From Acidobacteriota bacterium (lineage in GTDB: Bacteria > Acidobacteriota > Holophagae > Holophagales > Holophagaceae), in assembly GCA_016192145.1 (NCBI GenBank), contig JACPUT010000005.1, positions 1-64,000 on the forward strand: a stretch of 64,000 nucleotides of DNA, in the 5' to 3' direction. Positions 45,936-52,285 of the stretch are shown here, one piece after another. The notes beneath the pieces are model-generated. The model searched no databases. It was not told the origin of the DNA and worked only from the letters and a program-made list of their open reading frames with translations. Every line of letters starts with the position of its first letter. Positions within the stretch are counted from its first letter, which is position 1. Position numbers and translations under genes: made by a program.

Positions 45936-46279
45936 GAAAAACTCCTTAAGCGCCTGTGGCGCAAAATGCCGTGGCTTGCGAGCCAGGAACCTGGAGCGCG
46001 ATCACGACATGAAGAGAAAGGGCTGAAGCGAGTGTGATTCTTCCGCCACTCCGAGGGCATTGCAAGCCCTAAGTCGAGTTTTGTGTCCGTAGGGAAACGA
46101 TTCAAGTTCCTAAAAATAGAGAGACTAAGCCCCTTCTGCACTCTCCCCGTAGTGGGGTCCGCGCATCGATATAGCCGACATCTATATAAAATATTTTTTC
46201 GAGCTCGCCCATGATTTCGAGCTGCCAGCTCACTTTGGCTGGGAAAACACCGCGCTAATCGCCTTTTTTATATTTCCAA
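45936..46279. other. non-coding spacer upstream of the Oar-like receptor
   Basis: About 344 bp without a gene. It is markedly richer in A and T than the rest of the window, with a run near 46180-46199 that reads ATATTTTATATAGATG on the minus strand. It probably contains the receptor promoter, but I could not fix -35 and -10 boxes. A 5-bp GCGCC/GGCGC hairpin (45950-45962) lies just before the receptor SD. At the other end, CGCCTTTT and AAAAGGCG (46260-46289) flank the stop of the E1 gene and may help end that transcript. Confidence 0.5.
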
Positions 46280-48352
46280 CTAAAAGGCGAGGACCTTCCG
46301 GGCTGCGGCCAGCACCTTATCCGTGTTGGGCAGGGTGGCGCGTTCAAGGATGCGGTTGAAGCCCACGGGGGTGAACTCGGAGCCCACGCGCTCCACGGGG
46401 GCGTCCAGCCAGGCGAAGGCCTTGGCGGCGACGATGGCTGCCAACTCGCCGCCGAAGCCGCCGAAGACCTTGTCTTCGTGGGCGATGAGGCAGCGGTGGG
46501 TCTTCTTGACGCTGGCGAGGATGGTCTCTTCGTCCAGGGGGCTGAGGCTGCGGAGGTCGACGACTTCCACGCTCTTGCCCTCGGCTTCCAGCTTGGCGGC
46601 GGCTTCCAGGGCGAAGTGCACGGGGGTGCCAAAGGCCAGGATGGTGAGGTCGCTGCCGGTGCGGCGCACGCGGGCCCTGCCGAAGGGCACGGCGAACTCG
46701 GCGGGCACGTGGCTCTTGGCCATGGCGGCGTTGTAGAGGAACTTGGGCTCCAGGTAGAGCGTCGTCCCGCGCGAGCGCATGGCGGTGCGCAGGAGGCCCG
46801 CGGCGTCGTCGGCGAAGGCCGGGGCCACCACGCGGATGCCGGGCAACGTGGTGAGCCAACCTTCCACGTTCTGCGAGTGGTAGAGGCCGCCGCCGATGTA
46901 ACCGCCGGAGGCGATGCGGATGGTGATGTTGGGCGAGAACTTGCCATTGCTGCGCCAGTAATCGTGGCTCGTCTCCACGATCTGCTCGGCGGCGGGCCAG
47001 ATGTAGTCGGCGAACTCGGCGCCCTCCACGACGATGCGGAGCTTGTCATCGAAGCGGCTCATGCCGTTGGCGGTACCGACGATGTAGTCCTCGGCGATGG
47101 GGGCGTTGAACACCCGCTCAGGGCCGAACTCGGGCTGCATGCCCTTGGTGACGTTGAAGATCCCGCCCTTCTCCTTGTTGGCCATGTCCTGGCCCCAGAT
47201 GAAGGTGTCGGGGTTCGCGCGGAATTCCTCCTTGAGGGTGGTGTTCAGGGCCGCCAGCAGGGTGATGGCGTCACCCTTTTCCTCGTGGAGGCCGTCGGGG
47301 AATTTCGAGCTCTTCCAAGCCTCGGGGATCACGAAGTCGTAGATGCTCTCGGGAGCGGGATTCGGCGCGGCCATGGCCGCATCGTGGGCGGCGAGGTAGC
47401 GCTGCTGGTTCTCGTGCTCCAGGGATTGGAGCTCGTCCTCCTTGAGGCCGCGCTCCAGGCAGAACGCGCGGAAGCGGGGCAGCGGGTCCGCGGCCTTGGC
47501 GGCGGCCAGCTCGTCCTCGTCCCGGTACCACTCGTGGCGGTCGGAGTTGGAGTGGGAGCCGATGCGCACGCAGGTGGCGTACACCATGGCGGGGCCCCGG
47601 CCGCTGCCCGCGTGGGCGATGGCTTCGGACATGGCGGCGCGGCTGGCGAGGATATCCAGGCCGTCGCACTTGATGATCTTGAGGTTGGGCAGCCCGGCGA
47701 AGTTATCGCAGAGGAAGAAATTGGCGGCCTGATCCTTCTTGGGCACGGAGATGCCGTAGCCGTTGTCCTGCACGACGAAGACGACGGGGAGCTTCTCCTT
47801 GTCGGCGCCCACGATGGCCTCGTAGCAGTAGCCTTCGGAGAGGCTGCTCTCGCCCTGGCTGCAGTACACGATGGCGTCGCTCTTGTAGTACTTCACGGCG
47901 CGGCCCAGGCCCGAGGCGTGCTGGGTGTGGTTGCCCGTAAGGCTCGACACGTTCTGAATGCCGATCTCGGGCTTCCCGAAGTGATTGCTCATGTGGCGAC
48001 CGGCGCTGCTGGGATCCGTGGCCTTGGAGATGCCGTTGAGGATGATCTCCTCGGGGCTGAGGCCGCCGGCGAGGCAGGTCATGAGGTCGCGGTAGTAGGG
48101 GAAGAGGTAGTCCTTCCCGGGGCGGAAGGCGAGGCCCAGGGCCAGCTGGATGCCCTCGTGGCCCGCGCAGGGGGCGTGGTAGGACCAGCCGATGGCCTGC
48201 TTGAGGTAGTTGGGGGCCTTGTCGTCCAGCAGGCGGCCCATATGCATGAGGCCGTACCACTTCAGAAGATCCTCGTGGGAGACCTCCGCTTCGGGACCGG
48301 ACCCCGCATTAAGGGCTTGCAAGGCGGCCTTCACCAGGGTCGGGGTATCCAC
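46280..48352 (-). CDS. fused E1 alpha/beta 2-oxo-acid dehydrogenase
   Basis: 690 residues. The N-terminal half (about 1-345) is an E1-alpha domain with GNHTQHASGLGRAVKY, the TPP region YCSQGESSLSEG and VVQDNGYGISVP. The C-terminal half is E1-beta with AEDYIVGTANGMS, VEGAEFADYIWPAAEQIVE and SLSPLDEETILASV. Such single-chain E1 proteins belong to the branched-chain oxo-acid or pyruvate dehydrogenase complexes and need E2 and E3 partners, which are not in this window. GES takes the place of the usual GDG in the TPP motif. GTG 48352 follows GGAGG eight bases upstream. Substrate choice is not readable. Confidence 0.88.
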   Translation of the reverse strand: MDTPTLVKAALQALNAGSGPEAEVSHEDLLKWYGLMHMGRLLDDKAPNYLKQAIGWSYHAPCAGHEGIQLALGLAFRPGKDYLFPYYRDLMTCLAGGLSPEEIILNGISKATDPSSAGRHMSNHFGKPEIGIQNVSSLTGNHTQHASGLGRAVKYYKSDAIVYCSQGESSLSEGYCYEAIVGADKEKLPVVFVVQDNGYGISVPKKDQAANFFLCDNFAGLPNLKIIKCDGLDILASRAAMSEAIAHAGSGRGPAMVYATCVRIGSHSNSDRHEWYRDEDELAAAKAADPLPRFRAFCLERGLKEDELQSLEHENQQRYLAAHDAAMAAPNPAPESIYDFVIPEAWKSSKFPDGLHEEKGDAITLLAALNTTLKEEFRANPDTFIWGQDMANKEKGGIFNVTKGMQPEFGPERVFNAPIAEDYIVGTANGMSRFDDKLRIVVEGAEFADYIWPAAEQIVETSHDYWRSNGKFSPNITIRIASGGYIGGGLYHSQNVEGWLTTLPGIRVVAPAFADDAAGLLRTAMRSRGTTLYLEPKFLYNAAMAKSHVPAEFAVPFGRARVRRTGSDLTILAFGTPVHFALEAAAKLEAEGKSVEVVDLRSLSPLDEETILASVKKTHRCLIAHEDKVFGGFGGELAAIVAAKAFAWLDAPVERVGSEFTPVGFNRILERATLPNTDKVLAAARKVLAF

Positions 48353-48430
48353 GGATCATCCTCCACAGCACCCCGTACCTGGGGTCAGACGAACATCCAT
48401 CATCCCATGAGGCCGCGGCTGGGGCCAGGG

Positions 48431-48580
48431 TTGGAGAGAGGCTGGAGGCCGGAGACTTGAGACCGGAGGCTGGAAAAGGCTCGGGGGCGCCTTGCGCCCG
48501 CGACTGAAATCAAGGGCGGGGCGGAGCCCCGCCGCGAATTCCCACCTCCGGGCCTTCAGTCTCCAGCCTCCAGCCTTCCT
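48431..48580. repeat. tandem-repeat-armed hairpin element D
   Basis: The left arm (48431-48477) has five contiguous 7-nt units of the form CTGGAGG, CCGGAGA, CTTGAGA, CCGGAGG and CTGGAAA. The right arm (48542-48580) is colinear with its complement. The loop contains two GC hairpins (GGGCG/CGCCC and GCGGGGC/GCCCCGC) separated by GACTGAAATCAAGG, the same plan as element A. It ends inside the stop codon of the GAF/GGDEF-like gene. Confidence 0.85.
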
Positions 48581-49586
48581 ACCCCCGCCAGGCGACGGCC
48601 TTCGGCAGGGCCTGGGCTTCGGTCTGGGCCAGCTCCAGGCGGGCGCGGACGCTGGCGAGCTGAAGGTCATCCTGCTCCGGCTCCCAGAGCGTCGCGGCCA
48701 TGGGCAGGTTGCCCAGTTTCTGCCGCAGGCGGTGGATGAGGATCTGGGCTCCGCCCTTGGGGGTGCGCGGCAGCAGGAGCAGGCACCGGCCCTGGCCCTC
48801 GCAGATCAGCAGATCTTCGCCTCGGAGGCTTTCCGCCACGGCACGCAGGAGGCGCAGTTCCTTGGGAGGTTGAGTCCAGCGCACCACGGCCATGGGCTCC
48901 GCCCGGCGCCGCGCCAGGTAGAGGTTGGCCTTGAGCCAGATCTCCAGGTAGCGGCGGTTGGGCAGCCCGGTGGCGCCATCCTGTAGGGCGCTGTCCTCCA
49001 CCACGGCCTCGGTGAGGGCCAGGGCCTCCTGGAGGCGATGGAGATCCACCTTGAGGGCCTCCACTTCCAGGGCCTTGCCCAGTAGGCCCGACACGGCGTG
49101 AAGGAGGGCCACCTCGGGCCGGGTGAAGGTGCGGGCGTGATCCGAGAGGGCCAGCAACGCCCCGCCGGGCACGCCCCCCTCCCACACGCTGACGGCCGCC
49201 AGGGCGCCCAGCCCCTGCATATCCGGATGCCCGGCCCAACGCTCATCGCCCCGGGCATCCCGGATCACCAGGGTGCGGCCGGGGTAATCCATGGCCCAGC
49301 GGGCGGGGGCTCCTGGTGTGCGCCGGTTCGCATCCGGGAACTGCCAGGCGGCGACCCACTCCTCCCCCACGGGGCGGGCCAGGAGCACCGTATCGACCCG
49401 CAGGTGCTTTTGCAGGTGCTCCAGGCTGTGGGAGAAGAGGGCCGGCGCGGCTTCCGTGGCCCGCCGGAGCAGTTGGTCGTAGGCGCGCAGATGCCCCTCG
49501 AGCGAGGCCTGGGATCGGGCCCGCACCACGACGCGCCGGGGCAGCCGCAGCGATCTTGAGTGCGCAGGGCGCGGAATCGTGTGCAA
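48579..49586 (-). CDS. GAF protein with degenerate GGDEF-like domain
   Basis: 335 residues. A GAF-like domain (about 45-175, FSHSLEHLQKHLRVDTVLLA ... GALLALSDHARTFTRPEVALLHAVSG) is followed by a GGDEF-like fold whose start is textbook (LQDGATGLPNRRYLEIWL). Where the catalytic GGDEF turn belongs the protein reads ICEGQGRCLLLLP, so it probably makes no cyclic di-GMP. It may bind GTP or a partner. The start is uncertain: the frame opens at a TTG (49586) with poor SD, and GTG codons at 49529 and 49526 are alternatives. Its TAG stop forms the edge of repeat element D. Confidence 0.68.
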   Translation of the reverse strand: MHTIPRPAHSRSLRLPRRVVVRARSQASLEGHLRAYDQLLRRATEAAPALFSHSLEHLQKHLRVDTVLLARPVGEEWVAAWQFPDANRRTPGAPARWAMDYPGRTLVIRDARGDERWAGHPDMQGLGALAAVSVWEGGVPGGALLALSDHARTFTRPEVALLHAVSGLLGKALEVEALKVDLHRLQEALALTEAVVEDSALQDGATGLPNRRYLEIWLKANLYLARRRAEPMAVVRWTQPPKELRLLRAVAESLRGEDLLICEGQGRCLLLLPRTPKGGAQILIHRLRQKLGNLPMAATLWEPEQDDLQLASVRARLELAQTEAQALPKAVAWRG

Positions 49587-49632
49587 GGAACCCCCGTACC
49601 CGGTTCTTCGGGAAGGAGGGCTCGGGACTTCA

Positions 49633-49650
49633 ACCGGGGCAATCCCCGGT
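49633..49650 (-). terminator. short stem-loop after nfu
   Basis: ACCGGGG and CCCCGGT (49633-49639 and 49644-49650) form a perfect 7-bp stem with a four-base loop starting at the last base of the nfu stop codon. Only two T follow on the minus strand. Confidence 0.5.
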
Positions 49651-50195
49651 CAGTAGGAGATCACCTGGATGTTGGGGTCCACTTCATCCTGGATCAGCCC
49701 CTCGATGAAGCGGAGGGTGCCGCCGGAGGCGCTGGGGCAGCTGCCGCAGGCGCCGTGGTAGCTGATTTGGAGGGTGTGGCCGTCGAAGGAGATGATCTCC
49801 AGGCCCCCGCCGTCGCCCGCGAGGCCCGGCTTGATGCGGGTCTCCAGCAGGTCGTGGATCTTGGCGAGCTTCTCGTCGGCGGCGGCGTCGGGGCCCTTGG
49901 CCACGTGATCGCCGGCCGCTTCTTCCTCCACCTTCAGGTCCTCGACGACCTCGCAGATGGGGTCGATGAGGCTGCTCCACTCGGCGCCGCCCACCTTGTT
50001 CACGGTGACGAAGCGATCCATGTAAAACACGGAGGTCACGTTGCCCAGGGCGAAGATGCCGCTGGCCAGGGGATCCCCCACGGCGGCGGCCATGTCCTTG
50101 AAGCTGCGGGTCCCCGACTTCAGGATCGCGGGCGTCACGATGAACTTCAGCGCGTCCGGATTGGGGGTGGGTTCGATGTTGATGACCTTCGGCAT
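49650..50195 (-). CDS. Nfu-type Fe-S cluster carrier protein
   Basis: 181 residues. The N-terminal Nfu_N domain reads KVINIEPTPNPDALKFIV and the C-terminal NifU-like domain carries HGACGSCPSASGGTLRFIEG, where the two Cys of CGSCP bridge a 4Fe-4S cluster between subunits. It delivers clusters to apo-enzymes, of which PFOR at 31066 is a local candidate. ATG 50195 is preferred over 50201 because AGGG lies six bases before it. It is divergent from the Dph6-like gene. Confidence 0.93.
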   Translation of the reverse strand: MPKVINIEPTPNPDALKFIVTPAILKSGTRSFKDMAAAVGDPLASGIFALGNVTSVFYMDRFVTVNKVGGAEWSSLIDPICEVVEDLKVEEEAAGDHVAKGPDAAADEKLAKIHDLLETRIKPGLAGDGGGLEIISFDGHTLQISYHGACGSCPSASGGTLRFIEGLIQDEVDPNIQVISY

Positions 50196-50261
50196 GGGCA
50201 TCCCTTCCGAGGGAATAGTTTACTCCATTGGTCAGGATTAAAAAGCCCCATCCTGCCCGGA

Positions 50262-50267
50262 TAGGCT
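50262..50267 (+). promoter_or_regulatory. leaderless-type -10 hexamer
   Basis: TAGGCT lies exactly six bases before the ATG at 50274, which has no SD. TTAAAA with an 18-bp spacer upstream may be a weak -35 box. Confidence 0.45.
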
Positions 50268-50273
50268 CGAACC

Positions 50274-50972
50274 ATGGTCCCTCCGAAGATTTTGCTCTCC
50301 TGGTCCTCCGGCAAAGACGCCGCCTGGGCCCTGCATGTCCTCCGCCAGGCCGGGACGCCCCCCGCGGGCCTGCTCACCACCGTCAATGACGCCTTTGGTC
50401 GCGTGGCCATGCACGCCGTGCGGGAGGAGCTGCTGGAGGCTCAGGCCGAGGCGGCGGGCCTGCCCTTGGTGAAAGTCCGCATCCCCTACCCCTGCCCGAA
50501 TGAGGCCTACGAGGCCGCCATGGCCGGGGCGTGCGCGGCCGCCCTGGCGGAGGGCTTCACCCACGTGGCCTTCGGGGACCTCTTCCTCGAGGATGTGCGC
50601 GACTACCGCCTCCAGAAGCTCGCGGGCACGGGCCTTCACCCGCTCTTCCCCCTCTGGGGCAAACCTACGGCGGCGCTGGCCCGGGAGATGATCGCCGCCG
50701 GGTTGCAAGCGCGGCTCACCTGCGTCGATCCCCGCGTCCTCGCCGGCGCCTTCGTCGGCCGCGCCTTCGACGCCACCCTCCTGGCGGACCTCCCCGCCAA
50801 CGTCGATCCCTGCGGCGAGCGCGGCGAGTTCCACTCCTTCTGCCACGCGGGCCCCATGTTCTCGTCCCCCATCCCCATCGAGGCCGGCGAGGTGGTGACG
50901 CGGGATGGGTTCACCTTTGCGGACCTGAGGTTGGATCGAGGTAGCATGAACGAAACCCAGGACGCCCCATGA
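50274..50972 (+). CDS. Dph6-related ATP pyrophosphatase
   Basis: This 232-residue adenine-nucleotide alpha-hydrolase fold protein has the PP-loop LLSWSSGKDAAWAL (residues about 6-19) and the C-terminal CGERGEFHSFCHAGPMF typical of the MJ0570/diphthine-ammonia-ligase-like family. In archaea and eukaryotes Dph6 amidates diphthine on EF-2. Bacteria lack diphthamide, so here the amidation or thiolation target is unknown. Its TGA overlaps the MoxR ATG (ATGA). A leaderless promoter motif precedes it. Confidence 0.88.
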   Translation: MVPPKILLSWSSGKDAAWALHVLRQAGTPPAGLLTTVNDAFGRVAMHAVREELLEAQAEAAGLPLVKVRIPYPCPNEAYEAAMAGACAAALAEGFTHVAFGDLFLEDVRDYRLQKLAGTGLHPLFPLWGKPTAALAREMIAAGLQARLTCVDPRVLAGAFVGRAFDATLLADLPANVDPCGERGEFHSFCHAGPMFSSPIPIEAGEVVTRDGFTFADLRLDRGSMNETQDAP

Positions 50973-51922
50973 GCCCCGTCTCCTCCCAACCGCTGGAAGC
51001 CCTGTTGGCCGAATGCCGCAAGGTGATCGTGGGCCAGCCTACCCTCCTGAACCGGCTGCTCGTCGCCATGCTCTGCCGGGGGCACGTGCTGCTGGAGGGC
51101 CTGCCCGGCCTCGCGAAGACGCGCACCATCAAGACCCTGGCCCAGGCCACGGGCATGAGCTTCAAGCGCATCCAATTCACGCCCGACCTGCTGCCCAGCG
51201 ACGTGGTGGGGACGCTGATCTTCGATCCCAAGGCCCTCACCTTCACGCCCAAGAAGGGCCCCATCTTCGCCAACCTCGTGCTGGCCGACGAGATCAATCG
51301 CGCCCCCTCCAAGGTGCAGGCTGCGCTCCTCGAAGCCATGGAGGAACGCCAGGTCACGCTGGGCGACGAAAGCTTCAGGCTGCCCAACCCCTTCCTCGTG
51401 CTGGCCACGCAGAACCCCCTGGAACAGGAGGGCACCTTCCCCCTGCCCGAAGCCCAGATGGACCGCTTCCTCTTCAAGCTCCACGTGGACTACCCCAAGG
51501 AGACCGAGGAGGTCGAGGTGCTCCGCCGGGCCAACGCCCGGGATGAGATCGTGAATCCCGTGCTGGAGGGCGCCGCCCTGGAAGCCGCCAGCCGCAGCCT
51601 CGATCAGATCCGCCTGGACGACGCCATCCGCGCCTTCATCGTGAAGCTCGTGCAGGCCACGCGCCCCGGCCACGGCAAGGCATGGAAGGGTAAGGAACTC
51701 GTCCGCTGCGGCGCCAGCCCTCGCGCCAGCCTCGCGCTCCAGAGCAGTTCCAAGGCCTTCGCCCTCCTCGCAGGCCGGGACCACGTGCTGCCCCAGGACA
51801 TCGTCGAGCTGGCCCCCGATATCCTGCGCCACCGCCTCCTCCTGACCTATGAAGCCGAGGCCGACGGCGTGCGCACCGATGAAGTGGTGAAACAGCTCAT
51901 CCAGGCCGTGCCAAGACCCTGA
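50969..51922 (+). CDS. MoxR-family AAA+ ATPase
   Basis: This 317-residue AAA+ ATPase has the variant Walker A GLPGLAKTRTIK (residues about 44-55), Walker B LVLADEINRAPSKVQAALLE, sensor-1 ATQNPLEQEGTFPLPEAQMD and an Arg finger in ASPRASLAL. MoxR proteins act as chaperones for metalloenzymes or membrane complexes and usually sit beside DUF58 and von Willebrand A proteins; none is here. It is coupled to the Dph6-like gene by a 4-bp overlap. Confidence 0.93.
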   Translation: MSPVSSQPLEALLAECRKVIVGQPTLLNRLLVAMLCRGHVLLEGLPGLAKTRTIKTLAQATGMSFKRIQFTPDLLPSDVVGTLIFDPKALTFTPKKGPIFANLVLADEINRAPSKVQAALLEAMEERQVTLGDESFRLPNPFLVLATQNPLEQEGTFPLPEAQMDRFLFKLHVDYPKETEEVEVLRRANARDEIVNPVLEGAALEAASRSLDQIRLDDAIRAFIVKLVQATRPGHGKAWKGKELVRCGASPRASLALQSSSKAFALLAGRDHVLPQDIVELAPDILRHRLLLTYEAEADGVRTDEVVKQLIQAVPRP

Positions 51923-51992
51923 AACCTACCTTGCACCCCCTCCAGGCGAAGCGTAGGGTGGAGCTCGAGCCCACCACCCACGAGGAGCGCCC

Positions 51993-52283
51993 GTGCCCAA
52001 AAATCGCCCTGCCATCGAATCCATCACCGTCAAGCTCTTGGACGGCCGCTCCCTGGTGATCCAGGGAGAGGAATTGGCGGATCCCCAAGGGGGCTGCCTG
52101 TTCTGGAACAACTTCGGAGTCCTCGAAGTCCTCAAGGACTATTACCAGGATGTGAAGCAGGAACCGGGGAAAGCCAACAAGACCCAGGAACTCTGGGAGG
52201 GTACGGCGGTGGAGACCCTCGCGAAACCGGAGTTGCCCGCGGTGATGACCAAGCCTGTTTGCTCTCCGACGGAGTGGCCCTAA
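51993..52283 (+). CDS. small conserved-looking protein of unknown function
   Basis: This 96-residue soluble protein starts with GTG at 51993, six bases after GAGGAG. Features are VKLLDGRSLVIQGEELADP and GGCLFWNNFGVLEVLKDYYQ; it has two Cys and no signal peptide. I recognise no family. It ends 2 bp from the convergent kinase-TPR gene. The good SD and unbiased composition support a real gene. Confidence 0.6.
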   Translation: MPKNRPAIESITVKLLDGRSLVIQGEELADPQGGCLFWNNFGVLEVLKDYYQDVKQEPGKANKTQELWEGTAVETLAKPELPAVMTKPVCSPTEWP

Positions 52284-52285
52284 AC

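Noticed and set aside
42690-46037. 1115-codon open frame antisense to the Oar-like receptor
   Set aside because: It mirrors the receptor codons, has no SD or recognisable domain, and the receptor protein is unmistakable.
46260-46289. Strong terminator overlapping the E1 stop codon
   Set aside because: The CGCCTTTT/AAAAGGCG stem is short, has a 14-nt loop and no T tract on the minus strand, so it is mentioned only as a possibility.
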